Assembly (NCBI RefSeq): GCF_036323735.1
Contig: NC_086024.1
Span: 64,458,424-64,522,423 of the forward strand
Source of the DNA: Rattus norvegicus
Taxonomy: Eukaryota > Chordata > Mammalia > Rodentia > Muridae
Direction: 5' to 3'
DNA: 64,000 bases
The position numbers were made by a program, and so were the translations under genes. This document shows, in pieces, positions 44,990 to 58,214 of the stretch (position 1 is the first letter of the stretch; each line of letters starts with the position of its first letter). The notes beneath the pieces were generated by a model. It was given only the letters and a program-made list of their open reading frames with translations. It was not told the origin of the DNA and did no database searches.

Positions 44990-45935
44990 TGATTTGTTAA
45001 ATTTGTTCTTTAACAATTTCACACTTATCTATAATGTGCTCTGATTGCTCTAATCCCTGCCCGCCCTCTATTATTTCTGTCCTTCCTCTGTCCGCTCCTC
45101 TTCTTCCCTCATAATCTCCTTTTTTTTTCTCACATTCATGTCCTTCCTTTTGTGTGTGTGTGCATGTCTCTCTGAGTTTAACGGAGGCCATCTGAGTAGC
45201 TTTGGGATTGGAACTATTCATTGGCTCATGACAGGTACACCAGTGGGCACACAACTAAAGACAATGTATGGCTCCCCATCTCTCAAAGTCTATCAGTAGT
45301 CTGGAGCTCAGCACTAAATGGTAGGGCTCCAGGCTCTCTTCCCCATCCGTCTTCCTTTGAGAGGCACTCCTTGTACAGACCCAGTGGAAGCAATCACAGC
45401 TGCTGTGGATTAGTGATTATAGTGGCTGTGTCATGTCTAGAGGATGAAATCCCTCTGCCCTCTCTGTCTTCTGGCTATTACATTCTTTTTATCTCCTCTT
45501 CTGCAATTCTTTCTGCCCTTAAGAGTGGGTAGTATAAATGACTTGTTTAGGGCTGAGAGCATTCATCCCCCCCTTTTCTGAATGTCTTGGCAACCATGAA
45601 TCAGACATTGCTGTTTGAGTCTGAATAGGGTTGCGAGTAGCCTTTGACTAAGCATGTACACATAGATATTGAGACGGCAGTTTGACATTGTGTCTATTTA
45701 GCTAAATAGCAGTAGTGATTTCCCTCATAGCGCCCATGGCCACCCAATACGTGTGTTTCTGACCAGGCTTACAGCACCAGAAAGGGAACCCTTCTGTGGA
45801 GTAGTTCAAATCCATTAGAGTGCTTGGTTCCTCTCATAGCAGTCATGCTGAGATTGCACATGTGAGTATATCTTGCCTGGGGTCTTGTGGTTCTACTTCT
45901 TAGATGCCTTATCTCTATCTAGCACCTTTCAGCAC
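44990..45935 (-). mobile_element. Antisense rodent L1 3'-UTR-like repeat
   Basis: ATTGGAACTATTCATTGGCT, CAGTGGGCACACAACTAAAG, ATCTCTCAAAGTCTATCAGT and later AGAGTGCTTGGTTCCTCTCA are landmarks I recall from Lx-type L1 3' regions read in reverse. Assignment is from memory. Confidence 0.5.
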
Positions 45936-46084
45936 TTTAAAAGATAGCCAGGAAAGAGGTTTTCAGCTTAACTTCAGCTTAGGAATCAAATACTTTTCTT
46001 TTTTCATGCCTGAGCATGTGTGTATGTATATGTGTTAGCATATGCATAGGCACATGTAAGTGTTTATATGTATATATGTATGTG

Positions 46085-46363
46085 CATGTGTATGTGTAGA
46101 GGCATGGAGTTGACATCATTGTCTTCCTCAATCCCTCTCGATTTGATTTGGGAGGACAGTCTCTCACTGATCCCAGAACTTACCTATTCAACTAGTCTGG
46201 CTAGCCAGCTTGTTGGATGGATGGCCTGCTTTTGCTTCCTGAGTGCTGGGATTACCTGAGGTCTCTACACACATCCAGCTTTTACATGGCTTGTGAGGAT
46301 CTAAACTTTGTCCTTGTGCTTGTGTAGCAAGCACTTTATCCACTGAGCTTTCTTCTCAGCCCT
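46085..46363 (-). mobile_element. B4-type composite SINE, antisense
   Basis: Reversed B1-like part (TTTTGCTTCCTGAGTGCTGG) at about 46229-46250, followed by a reversed tRNA/ID-like part (GAGGATCTAAACTTTGTCC and TAGCAAGCACTTTATCCACT) ending TTCTCAGCCCT. Confidence 0.75.
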
Positions 46364-46640
46364 AGAATCAGATTTTTAATTAGAATACTGAAGAGAGAAT
46401 AGAAAGATTATGGTAATTTTGTTTTACTCTAAGTAGAAAATTTCAGTGGCCTTATGCTTTTTCTGAAATCTGAGGACAAAAATTTGACTCTTCATCACTT
46501 TTAGATATGAGCAAGTCAAAGCCGAAAGACTATTTATATTACAAGGATGTCCCCCATTGTGACAATAATCACATCTGCAGTTTTTGCCTTTGGACACTTT
46601 ACAGCTTTCTTTTCTAACAGAATATTGAAATAACTGAAGT

Positions 46641-46714
46641 CTTTCTGTCTGTCTGTCTTTCTTTCTTTCTTTCTTTCCTTCCTTCTTTCTTTCTTTCTTT
46701 CTTTCTTTCCTTCT
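46641..46714 (+). repeat. (TCTG)n(TTTC)n microsatellite
   Basis: Three TCTG units, then about 15 TTTC-type units with CCTT interruptions. Confidence 0.96.
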
Positions 46715-48105
46715 GGCACTTTTATTTAAAAAAAAAAACAACAAACAAAAAACCAAACTTTTCTTTCCCACAGCCTTATCTTTGCATTCAGTTCAAGAGC
46801 TGCTAAACTTGGCTATTTTCCAGAACAAGAAATTGATTAGATGGTGGGAAGAATAATGGAGACAGGCTTGGTGATTCAAGGGAAATTCTGTATATAAAGG
46901 CACCAAATACAATGGTTAGTGGAGTGTTCTGTATGCTGCAATTATTTATTTAAACACAGTGCCTTGCGGACGCTTGTGTAAACAGAGCAGACTGGCTTCT
47001 GGCTTGAGGTAGTTCTATTTTTCTTCCACTGTATTTTTGGGGTTTTCTGAAGACAGAAATTGTCTAGAATCTTTGCATCTGTTCCTCTTGCCTAGTCAGA
47101 GGCTTGATAGTCAATGGTTTAATGAATATCTAGATCGAATTGGAATGGTTTTAAATATTTATGTATTAGGCATACTGAGAATTTAACCCTTCCTAGGTCA
47201 TGGTTTACTTAAGATGATCCATGGTAATTGTTTTGGCTAACTCCCTCATAGCTACTACTGCTATAACTAATGAATCTTAACATTTTATGGTTACGGGAAA
47301 ATGAGATAGGAGAGTAAGAAAAATGAAAAAACATGTTAGCCAACATAATATCCTTCAGGTGATCTTTTTCTCAGTTTGATTTGGTTCATCTTCCTCGCCC
47401 AATGACCCATGCTTGTCTCTTCCTGTCACTGAATTTCAAAGTCAGCCATACGTTAAAAAGTAAAAGAAATGTGCAAGAAGTTCGTATTCAAAACGAAACA
47501 ATCTCCAAATAGAAAACATGGTGCCTCTTTAAATTCCTGTGCTGTCAGCTAATTGCCCTATTTGACTGCTCCATATGTTGATAATTTTCACATGGAGTCC
47601 TTATAGATCCCCAGGGAGCTCCTGGGGTGACAGTCCCTGTGACGGAGCAGTTCATGTGTAGAGCTCGAAACACCAATGTGGAAACCTGACATGTGATAAT
47701 GAGTTCTGGCATCTCAGAAACCAGCTAGCTTCAGAGAATGGCACTTGAATGTCGTTACACATAGTTTTGAAACGGAAGAGCTTGAGGCTCACCAACTGAA
47801 ATAGCCAGCGTTCCTCAGCTGGCCCGGAGGGTCCTCAGTGAATGGCTGCTTGTACATGGGAGCCCGAAGCATTGTCATTCAGCTTGATCCAATGTGAAGT
47901 CCAGAGATGGGGGAAGAGAAGAGAGCTGCTCAGAGAGTTAAAAGTGTAGAAACTTCTTATGGAGAAAACACAGGGACTGCTATTTCATTCTGTGTAAGGA
48001 AAGACATTACTTTATGGCTATTACATTGAGCATTTTAGGTTTTTAAGTATTGGTCTCAAACATTTACTTCATTGTGGAAACGTTTTAGGAATTGGCTCAG
48101 CATTT
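46715..48105. other. Intron, single-copy
   Basis: No gene or repeat recognised. Confidence 0.5.
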
Positions 48106-48420
48106 CTCATTGATGTGGACAGTGTTGTGTTCTTTCCAAACTCATGGGTTGAAGGCTTGAAACCTAGTGATGTGATGCCTAGAAACAGAGCCTTTGGGGG
48201 AATAATTTGGATGAGGTTATGGGGGTAGTACCCCATGCAGAAGTTAGAATAGGTGCTAGACTTCTTGCTGCTATACCTGTCACAAAGCAGCAATCTTCAG
48301 GGTGGAAGAGAATCATCATCAGAACCCAACTGTGTTGGCAACCACTTCCAGTTTTCAGAACTAAGTTGGGAGGGGGGGTGCATGGTTTAAACTTCTCCAG
48401 AGCCTGAGATTTTATTATGG
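48106..48420 (+). mobile_element. Probable old MaLR-type LTR
   Basis: CCAAACTCATGGGTTGAAGG, GAGCCTTTGGGGGAATAATT, GATGAGGTTATGGGGGTAGT and ACCCCATGCAGAAGTTAGAA follow the order of MLT/MST LTRs (CAAACTCATG, GGGCCTTTGGGAGGTGATTAGG). Non-coding, diverged. Confidence 0.5.
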
Positions 48421-48424
48421 CAGT

Positions 48425-48785
48425 GTGTACAAGTCAGCTATCCTTAACTATAGTAGAGCACCAGAGCCAATTAACCTATTTAGGTTTGTGGTCCTATGTG
48501 TTCCCCTACAAGATCAGTTGTCTCCTTTATCGTAGAGCTTTGATGCGTATCACACATAATGCTAGAAGTGCTTAATAGACCAAACCATTCATATCCATAA
48601 CTGGAAAACTGAGAAAGAGAAAGGAATAAGGGCCGTACAGCACCCTTGAGGGCATACCCACAGGCATTTCCCACTAGACACTACTCCTGAAGGTCTCATC
48701 ACTTCCCAGCCATGTCCCCCTAGGGGATTAGCCATTGGCACTTTTACTTTTCAGGGACATTGATCCACTCCTAAGCACAGCCCAA
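48425..48785. repeat. Possible LTR-like or DNA-transposon remnant
   Basis: GAGGGCATACCCACAGGCAT, CCACTAGACACTACTCCTGA and TCTCATCACTTCCCAGCCAT have the look of a medium-reiteration repeat. Family not named. Confidence 0.35.
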
Positions 48786-49393
48786 ACGGACTAACATACT
48801 TCCACAGTAATAATGAATAAAACAGTAAGTCAAGATCGTGACAGTCCCTTTGATCACAACGACAAGACTGTGTTCACAACTAATAATTAAAGTTAGAGGT
48901 TCTTTTAGTGCATTATTTTGAACATGTGAAATGCTTCCAGATCTAAAGGGCACCATAGCATCCAGACAAGTACCTGTAGGTTTAGGGAACACTGGAATCT
49001 CTTACAGTAGTTGTGACATGTCCAGAAGTTTATGATTCTTTCAGCAGGCCCAAAGCTTTGTATCTCTGGGAAGCAATTGTGCAAATGTGAGTACCCTAAA
49101 AGAGTAACACATTGAAACACTGCCGATTTTTTTCCTTAGAACAAATTGTTTTTTATATTGGTAAATTACAAAATTAAGGAAGAGAGTTAGGAATCTAAAG
49201 ATCAGGGGATTCAAACAGGGCGGTTCATGTTTTCTGGACATGCACCTGAGAGCTCTCCAGGGGCTTGCCACTTGGTCCTGGATACTTGGCATGGGCCTAC
49301 AGAAGATTCTCTTTCCTTCCCACACCCCTATACCCCAAAGTCTCCTTTCTCCTGACTTTCTTCTCAATGCTCTAAGCCACTGCCTTCCTGTTT

Positions 49394-49397
49394 GTAT

Positions 49398-49444
<47 letters not shown>

Positions 49445-49570
49445 TTCTTTTTCTACAGTCCAGATTTTATCTCCCTCCCGACCACCCTCTGACTGTTCCA
49501 CATCCCTACCTCTCCCTGCCCCCACACCCAGTCTTCATGAGGATGTCCCACTTGCTCCCATCTGCATAAT
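49394..49570 (-). mobile_element. (TTTA)n plus antisense L1 3'-UTR end
   Basis: Thirteen TTTA units (49394-49447), then C-rich CTCCCTCCCGACCACCCTCT and CTTCATGAGGATGTCCC, the reversed end of an L1 3' UTR whose tail has expanded into a tetranucleotide repeat. Confidence 0.7.
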
Positions 49571-49855
49571 TAACTAGTTGCCAAGTAGTTAAAGTACATA
49601 TTACCTTGCTCCCATCTCTGTTCTTATCTGCACCTTGCCACACCTAGATGACTTTTTTCCAAATTAATTCTGCTTTATATAAGTTTCTTGCCAATTGTCA
49701 AGTACACCAAAGTTCATGATCTCTTTGAAAATAAAAATAGTTTGGAGAATAAATGCAGGATTCTCACTTGATTACCCTTGTTAAAAAATGGGGTTTAAAA
49801 AAATCACATAAAATACTATAAATGGAAAATTGCTTCAACTCTCGTTATTTAATGA

Positions 49856-50254
49856 CTAGAAAAAAATAAATCCTATGTCTGAGATGACTCTTTTCTTGGA
49901 GTTCATCAGTGCAGCCTTGCTGACTGTTCTAGAAAGAAGGTGTCTTTTATGATGAAGTCGCTTGTCAGATCCGCGCTGATATACAGAGAAGCCCCACCAT
50001 CTGTTGCTGACTGCTTCCAGTAGTAAGTTCAAGAGAATAGCATTTGCATGGTAAAAATATACCAGCATAGACAGAGCTTCAGACAACTGTTCATCATGAA
50101 GAAGCAGTACCGAGGGTGAAAGCTGACTGTGTGCAGCTGTTAGGAGTGCAGTGAAGTATAACCTGGAAGATAACCTTTCCACAAGATGCAAATAAAATAT
50201 AGTAAAATAAAAATCAAGGACAAAAGGAATATTGCAATTTCCTTGAGAAAACAA
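49856..50254 (-). other. Unrecognised 132-codon open frame
   Basis: The longest open frame outside L1 in this window. It starts at an ATG, has a hydrophobic N-terminus and a leucine-rich middle (SVLLLHDEQLSEALSMLVYF), and ends in a basic segment (RLHHKRHLLSR). I recognise no domain and see no promoter, splice sites or poly-A site. Likely chance or an old repeat; not called a gene. Confidence 0.2.
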
Positions 50255-50280
50255 GTCTCAACTTTAAGAAAAAGTTAGGT

Positions 50281-50520
50281 CTGACCTGGCGGCAGAGACA
50301 TGTAATCCCAACTAAGGATGGCTAACAGGAGACAGTCTGAGGAGTGAGATGCTTGCCACATAGAAGTTCAAGGCCAACACAGGAAGACCTTTTTCTTTTT
50401 TTATCAAAATACAGGAAAACTGCCTGGGATATATTTAGCTTACTAGTGGAGTGCACAGCTAGTGCTAGCCCAGACTGTACAGCGCCCTGGATTCTTCTTC
50501 CCATACTACCAAAGTAAAAA
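50281..50520 (+). mobile_element. B1/ID composite SINE (old)
   Basis: The left part (CCTGGCGGCAGAGACATGTA, ATCCCAACTAAGGATGGCT) is B1-like; the right part (CTGGGATATATTTAGCTTAC, AGCGCCCTGGATTC) is ID-like. Strongly diverged. Confidence 0.6.
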
Positions 50521-50659
50521 GAGAATGATTAAATTTTGTGTTTGTCTTCCTTGATGGCCAGGAACCAGAGGCTAGATAGACCAGAGACCTAGAATAGAAC
50601 CAACATAACTGGCAAAAAAATAATCAATGAAATGAAATTATTTCTAATGATTTTCTGTT

Positions 50660-51245
50660 ATACCCCAGAGCCTAGCATAATCTCCATCAGAGAGGCTTCA
50701 CCCAGCAACTGATAGGCATAGAAGCAGAGCGCCACAGCCAAACATTAGGTACAATTCAAGGAGAACCCCGCAGAAGAGGGGAAGAAGGATTCTAGGAGCT
50801 GGAGGGGTTGAGGACATCAAAAGAACATGACCCACAAAAATAACTAAGCAGGGCTCAGAGGGGATCCCAGAAACTGAAGTGACAATCATGGAGCCTATAT
50901 GGGTCTTTCGTAGGTCCTCTGCATATATGTTATGGTTGTGGGACTTGGTATTGTTGTGGTACTAGTAACAGTGGGAGTGAGGGTTCTCTCTGACTCTTTT
51001 GCCTAGGGACCCCTTCCCTCCTACTGGCTTGCCTCTTCCAGCTTTATCAAAGGGTATCTTCTTAGTCTTATTGTAACTTGTTTATGCATTGTTTGGTTGG
51101 TATATCTGAGAGGCCTCAAATGAAATGGAGGGAGAATAGATCTGGGAAGGAAGAGAGATGTAGAGGAAGGATTAGGAGGAGTGGAGCGAAAGGAAACTGC
51201 AGTCAGGCTGTGATATACGCGAAAAGAATAAACGACAAATATGGT
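50660..51245 (+). mobile_element. Sense Lx-type L1 3' UTR
   Basis: GGGTTCTCTCTGACTCTTTT, GCCTAGGGACCCCTTCCCTC, TACTGGCTTGCCTCTTCCAG and the purine-rich end GGGAAGGAAGAGAGATGTAG then GAATAAACGAC follow the family 3' UTR order. Confidence 0.7.
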
Positions 51246-52076
51246 GTTTGTTACATCTACTCATACCTACTGAACTCAACTGAATGAATAAACATAATTA
51301 GCGCTCGTGTTTGCAAATATATGCCCTGCTTCTCTCTTCTAACCTTATATATACAGGGAATATTTAAAATTTATTAATTTGAAATATGTAAAATTCAAAT
51401 AATAAAGGAAAACTGTTTATGTAGAAATAGGTAAAAAATAAATATTGGATTGACCTAAATATTTGATACAAATCCACACAATAGAGGAGTTCTTAGATAA
51501 ACTCTGTGAAATATATAGCCCCTTACAAAGAATGGTAAAAGTCAGCAAAAACATACCAGAGCAAGGGGGAATTGTTAAAATAAAGAGAAAATGGGGTCAA
51601 GTTGATTGCCGTAATTACTGTAACCTGAAACTTCTGATTTCTGATTTGAAATTAGGGTTTAAGAGTAAGTAGCATTTTAGCTGTCTCACTGGTTTCAAAG
51701 TAAAGCACGTTTATTCCACACTGAGCAAAAGTCTAGTATGTGTCCTGAACAGCTAGCAGTTCAAAGTGATTCCTGTTGAAAAGACTGCTTAGAGGATGAT
51801 TATATCTGCAACAATGCAGAGGCACAGTCATGAAAAACCCTGCATGCATCCATGTTTCTCATGATTTTGAGAAATGGCAACAGAAAAATTCAAGGATCAA
51901 AGAAATGGTAGATAATCTTATTTGTTAAGGATTTCTAAGAACCAGAGTTGTAATTATAAAATGAAGAATCATCACAACTTTGCATTAATTGTATTTTAAT
52001 TGCTATTAAGCAGTGAAATTATTTCTCCTTTTTCATCTTTAAGGACCTTCTTTTATGCTTGTGTCCCTTCATGTGA
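51246..52076. other. Intron, single-copy
   Basis: AT-rich, with no gene recognised. Confidence 0.5.
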
Positions 52077-52430
52077 TGGTTTGAATAAGAATGCCCCTCT
52101 GCCTCAGCTTATATATTTCAATGTGCGGTCCACAACTGTTGGAACTATTTGGGAAGCATTAGGAGGTGTGGCTTTGTTGGAGGAGGTGGGTCACATGGGT
52201 TAGACTTCAAGGTCCAATAGCTCAAGCTGAGCCCATCTGCCTTCTTCTTGGGAATAAAATGTAAGCTCTCAGCTATCGATCCAACACCACACCTTCCTAC
52301 CTGCTGCCGTGCTCCTACCCTGATGGTCACAGACTCACCCTCTAAAACTATAAGCAAGCCCCCCAATTAAATTCTTTATTTTATAAGTTGCCTACATCGC
52401 ACTGTCTCTTCACAGCCATAGAAAAGTAAG
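52077..52430 (+). repeat. Rodent interspersed repeat, longer copy
   Basis: TGATGGTTTGAATAAGAATG, AGGAGGTGTGGCTTTGTTGG, CAAGCCCCCCAATTAAATTC and CACTGTCTCTTCACAGCCAT; same family as 32995-33160, and as 39468-39895 and 54355-54664 in reverse. Confidence 0.78.
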
Positions 52431-52599
52431 ACAGTTTGTATGCTCACATGTATTCATACATAATCTATACAACCATAATGAACCCATTCTGTCAAAGGTT
52501 TGAATGAAAACTGCTGAAGTAAGTATATTCATTCTTTTCAGAAGCAGAGCAGAAGAACAAATGTAGAAACCATTTTATAACATGGAGAAGGTATTCATT

Positions 52600-53470
52600 T
52601 CTTAAAATATGTTTTTAATTGAAATAGGCTTACATCACGTTCCCTTCTCCCCTTTCTTCTTCAAGCTCCTCCCAGATAACTCTCCCTCAAACCCTTTCCA
52701 TGTCCCCACTCTCAAGTTGACAGCTTCTTTGTCTTTGATTATTATTACTACATGCATATGTCTATATGTATGTATGTTTATATATATATGTGTGTGTGTC
52801 TATATGTATGTATGTAAGCAACACACAACAACAATTCAACATCAATTCAACAATTCAAATATCAACTAAGCATAATCAAGACCAGAAAATGGTACTATCA
52901 ATGGGATAATATTATTGTATGTATTACTACTATGTACATGTCTCTGTGTATACATATATATGTACACACACATATCCAGATACTTATATATAAAACTTAC
53001 TGATATGTTTTATTATTTTTTTGCATATAGTTTCAGGGCTGACCACTCTACATTGGACAACTAATGGCCTCATCCTAGATAAAAATAATTCTTCTTCTAC
53101 CACCAATCATTAATTACCTGTAATTCTTTTTCTGGGTGTGGGAACCTATAAATTTTTCTTCTTCCATATTAGAAAGTCCATTTTCTAGTCTTGATTATGG
53201 AGTTTTTTTCTAGGAGTGACTGTTTCACAACAGACTTCCTGATAGCTCTCGGAATCTTTCTGCCTCCTCTTTCAAGATGTTCCTCTAGTCATAGATGGAG
53301 GAACTGTGGTATAGGTGTATCCCTTGGGGCTTGTTTTCCTAGGATCAGTTAATCTCTGTATTATTGCTTAGTTGTTTTCTGTGATTGTCTCCATTTGCTG
53401 TAAAGAGAGGCTTCTCTGTTGGGGGTGGTAGCTATACTATCTGTGGGTTTAAGAATAAGATTTAGATTGT
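52600..53470 (-). mobile_element. Antisense Lx-type L1 3' UTR
   Basis: CTTACATCACGTTCCCTTCT, CTTTGTCTTTGATTATTATT, GGCTGACCACTCTACATTGG, CTGTAATTCTTTTTCTGGGT, TTTCTGTGATTGTCTCCATT and AGAGAGGCTTCTCTGTTGGG in the expected order. Confidence 0.7.
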
Positions 53471-53559
53471 AATAAGGAATAATTGTGGTCTAGCAAATTG
53501 GTGGAAGTAGGTTATTTTCTATAAAGTATCTTTTATTCCCCTGAAGTAAATGTTGTCTC

Positions 53560-54170
53560 TGAAGGCTTAGTACCCCTGTCAGCTAACCTAGTTCCTGGAA
53601 GCTTCTAGCTTCTGTACAATCTAATCTGTCCCTGGAATGTTTTCAGCGTCTGGGACTCATTTCTGAATAAACTCATCCTTTCTAGCTTTTTCTGAACTCT
53701 CGCTGGCTGGTCAATTCAGCTCTTCTGACTCAAAACTCTTCTCCATGCTAACTAATTGAGTTCCCCTCTCTCTTGGCCTCTCCTAATTGCCCTGCTTGAC
53801 CTCAAATTAACTCTAGCAATCTGTTCTAATCTTATGGCTCCTTCTCATTTTCTGGATTGTTTTGTCTTTACCAGTGTCTAGCTTGTTCTCTTTTCAATCT
53901 GTCTCTGTAAAACTCTTCCAGTAGCATTGCCTCCTTTTTCTATCTCACCATAGCCTCTTTTTCTTCTCTTTTCCTCATGCGCATTGGGCATATCCTATTC
54001 TGTCAAATCTTTCTCTGATTTATCACTTTGTATGCCACTCAATTAGACATCACTTTCAAAAATGCGTGCTTCCTTCTACAAACTAACTTTACCTCTATTG
54101 CTTGGGATTAAAGGTGTATACTTAAAGTGTGTGTGTATTCTAGCCAGAGGGAATAAAGGTATATGCTAAG
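53560..54170. repeat. Possible rodent RMER/LTR-like repeat
   Basis: C/T-rich sequence ending with GCTTGGGATTAAAGGTGTAT. The landmarks recall a medium-reiteration rodent element, but I cannot fix the family. Confidence 0.35.
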
Positions 54171-54354
54171 GGTTGAGCTGCATAACAATTAGAAACAGAG
54201 TTTATCAGTAAATAATACAGTCTCAGGGTTTACAATATGACCAAATATCCTGCTAGGTTTCTAGTTTTAGATGTGATTTCCCTCTTATTGAGTAGGCTTT
54301 AAGCCCAATTATACATGTTTTGTTTGCCAATGACATGTGAGTGCCACTTACTGT

Positions 54355-54664
54355 GTGTTCTAGTTAGGGTTTCCATTGCTGTGAGGAGACACATGACTAA
54401 GGCAACTCTCATTAAGCAAACATTTAATTGGGGCTGACCTACAGTTTCAAAGGTTAAGTCCATTATCATGGTGGGAAGCTTGACATTTTGTTCCAAAGGC
54501 AGTCAGGAGGAAACTCTCTTCCCACACTGGGCAGAGCTTGAGAATAGAGACCTTAAAGCTCCTCACAAAGTGACACACTTTTTCTAACAAAGCCACACCT
54601 TCTCCATAATGCCATCTCGTAATAGTGCTACTTCCTATAGGCCAAGCATATTCAATCTATCACA
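54355..54664 (-). repeat. Rodent interspersed repeat, reverse orientation
   Basis: TTCTAGTTAGGGTTTCCATT, GAGGAGACACATGACTAAGG, ATTTAATTGGGGCTGACCTA and AACAAAGCCACACCTTCTCC; reverse of the 52077-52430 copy. Confidence 0.78.
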
Positions 54665-54852
54665 CTGAACTTTTATACGTATCTTTGCTATCCTGCTGGT
54701 TGTGGTGGTTCATAAGTTTTGCAGCTGGGTTTGGTTGCTTTCTTCCTTTCAGTGCTTTATAAGTTCTTTCTATTTTATTCTAACTGTTATATTATGTCAT
54801 ACCTTCGCACAGCTAGTCTTGACAAAACTTTTTTTTACTAAGTGTGTGCAAT

Positions 54853-54889
<37 letters not shown>

Positions 54890-54901
54890 GCGTGTGTGTG
54901 T
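54853..54901 (+). repeat. (TG)n microsatellite
   Basis: About 24 TG units with two CG interruptions. Confidence 0.96.
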
Positions 54902-57900
54902 TTCCCTTCTAAGTAGGTTATAGATCCTTATAGCTTTTTTTTTTTCCTTATAGCTTTTGATGTGGTATAATTACACTTCTACTCTTCCTTTGGGGAAAGC
55001 ATTCTTCTCATCCTTTGATATCATGTAAATGAAAATGTTGTATGTCCAGTAACCTTTTACCTTGTCCCTTTACTTGTACCACAACAACATCCATGTGTTG
55101 GATGAGATCCACTTTTTTAACCTAGATCCCAGAAAGGAAACAATTTGTAGAGCCAAGCCAAAGTCACCTCTAAATCCTATGGTCTGTGTGGAAAGAGGAA
55201 ACAAACTCAGGAAAGTTAAGGAAAACTGAGAAAACTGAGACGTAGACATGATGTTATACAAGCCCCTGAGATTCTCTAAGTTTATAGGTTGTTAAGTTAT
55301 CTGACGCATGTTCAGGTTAATTAGTAAAGTCTACCTTAAGGTAAAAAAATACCATAAATCTATGAAAAATGGGGAGGAGAAGAGCATATTATTATTTATT
55401 TTAATATGAATAAAAAGAATGTGAAAATCTGTGCTGCTTTCATAGTAATTGGATGGCCAGGTAAAATCCAGACAAGTAACAGATACCCCAAGCTGTTAGG
55501 AATCTGATTCCTCTATAAGGCCATACAAATGGAAATGCCTTATGTTCTGAGAGGCACCTCTCTCTTCTAAGGCTGAAAGTCAGTCTAGCTTTTGCTCTAG
55601 AAGGAGATATATCTTTATCTTCCCCAGGGTACTAACATGGTATAAGTGTCTTTGAAAGGGTCCCAGAAGAAAGACAGTGTGTCTGGGCTCAAGGAATTAA
55701 TTGGTGTGTGATGGCTGCTAAATGAGGGAGAGTGATTTCAGGAGAAGACTGCTGGTACGTTGCTCCAAGCCCAGTAGATGGCCACACATTTATGCGCATA
55801 TGAGCAATACTAATTGAATGCAGGGTTATTAATAACAAAAAGTGCTATCGAAATGGAGAGTATGAAGCCGGTAGGGAGATAAGGTGAGGGACACTAGTGA
55901 GATGGAGGGAGGAAGAAGTAGATGGATATGGTCCATCTAAATTGCTTAAATGTATAGCACTTTAAAACAATTGTTTAAAAATACATGAAATAAAACAACA
56001 GTATGAGGAACCCTGTGGGGAAGCATATCACATCAAAGGCTCAGGAAAACACCATTAATGGTGTGTGAAACACCACACTGGAAACTTATCTTCTATTATT
56101 TCTCGTCTGTCAAGATTTCTAATTATTGTAAAATATAACAGTAATTTATTGTTATTATATGAATGTACTAAAGAGTAATAGAAATACAAGCCCTTATAAA
56201 CATATGCAACTTTGCCCTTCTAAGTCATAATCAGATTTTCATGTTCTATAAAAAGAACCCTAAATTTCAAAGGAATTAAATAGTTTGGATAGTACCACAA
56301 TAGTATTACCCTTAGGAGATAGGGTTTAAACTCAGGTCTTTTGGACATCAAAGCAAGGGTCTCCTGAACAATTCATTCCCACTATTGTTAAGTTAGACAA
56401 GCTTCTTGCCAGGATTTAATGATGATTACACTGAAGAGTAGATATTGTCCTAGCCGATAACTTGCTTTACTCATTAATAAATACTCTGTAGGTGTTGAAG
56501 TTTAAGCAAATGGGGATCAGATCAACTGGATTTTGTCCACCCATCACATTTATATGTTCTCTGTAGTATACTGTGAGAGATTTTAACCATGTTACCCAAC
56601 TTTACCATAGAGAAACACTACAATAAACAGAAGTTCTGTTTAAAGGCAGACCTTTTCTAATTAAACATAATCTGTCTCCACTGTCTTCCTTCTAAGTAGT
56701 TGCGATTGTTCGTGTAGTTTCTGGGGTGTACTCTCTCACACCTGTTATGTGCTGTTCAGTTAACTGTGGAACTTTCCAATTCTTTATACTCTACAGTCTG
56801 TTTGAGGAAGTATCAGTAATTAGTATTGGAAGCAGAATAAACAAAAAAAAGGGCATAGGTGTCTATCACAGCACTTAGCAATCTTTGAGTCTATTTTGAG
56901 AAAATAAACTTCTAAGTGAACAAACATGTCAATGAGTAATCCATATTATTATTATCATATGTATAGAATAAATTATGCATAATTATATGTATAATAAAAT
57001 GTATATAATGTATGTACACATACATGTATACATAATACATAACACACATACATACATACATACATACATACATACATACATACATACATGGAGATGAAAC
57101 ATAGATGATAAAAGACACTGGGAATATATAGTTAAAATAAGAGGATGAGAAATAGGTCTCTACTGTCCTTCAGGGGCAGAATGATGGCTTTTTCTGTGTT
57201 CTCCAGGGGTTTTCCCATCCTTAACACTTCTTTTGTGGCCAGAAATTTGTTTTGCCTTCATTCTGACTTCTTGCTCAATGCAGATGAACATTGATGCAGA
57301 ACACACTCTGCCATTAGACACTTTAGGAAGAACATGTTCAAGATCACTGCATTCTCATGAGAACAGTGGGTGTGTGTCAGTACTTACATTTGTTTTCACT
57401 GTGTCTAGAGAACTGAATCTCTGCCCTTCCCTGCAAGCCAGACTATTTATCTAAGGTAAATGAATGTGTTCAGAAAAGAGAGGCTTGTTTTGTTTTTTTA
57501 ATAGGCTTTTGAATAATGGGAAGGTTTCGTTATTTTGAGAATCCAAAAGTCAAGTGTTTTGTTTTCTATTGAATTTCACTTCAAACAGTGAACTTCTTAA
57601 AAGAAATTGCTTATCCCCACAGGAAGTGCAGGTGTGCAACAGTACACATGTAGGCACATCAATGTGACAATACCTGTTCTTTACATATATGTGCCATGCC
57701 ACACATGCGTTTGTGTATACATATGCCAAAAGTTTCTGATGTGAAAATTAACATATGTTCATAACTTAAATGTGTAATTTAGAAGTGGGTGATGCTGGTC
57801 ATGTGAACTTAATTTATATATAATATAGGATAAACAATGCTAACTGACATTTAGTTTTCCCTATCTTCTGAATTATATAGATATTAAGATGCTATAAGTA

Positions 57901-58214
57901 CTTATATTTTCTTATTGATTCAACCTTATACTACTCCTTATATATGCTAAACATAGCAGATTGATTGTATGCCTTCTGATTTTTGTTAAAACATTTTAAA
58001 ACTAGGAATAGATAAGTGAATATAGTTCTACATTCATAATTATAATTCTGAACTTTTAGAATGATTTTGAAGTTTTATATTGATCTCAGTCTATTATTGT
58101 GTATAAAAGACTTTGTGCTTTAATAGAGTTCGGGGACCTTTGTTGCATCTCCAAATGAAATATAAAAATGAAAATCTTAATGATTAGAAAGAGAAAACCA
58201 GGAATAAGATATTG
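54902..58214. other. Intron, mostly single-copy
   Basis: No exon recognised. AT-rich, with a CATA microsatellite at 57047-57089. Confidence 0.5.
57047..57089 (+). repeat. (CATA)n microsatellite
   Basis: About ten CATA units. Confidence 0.97.
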
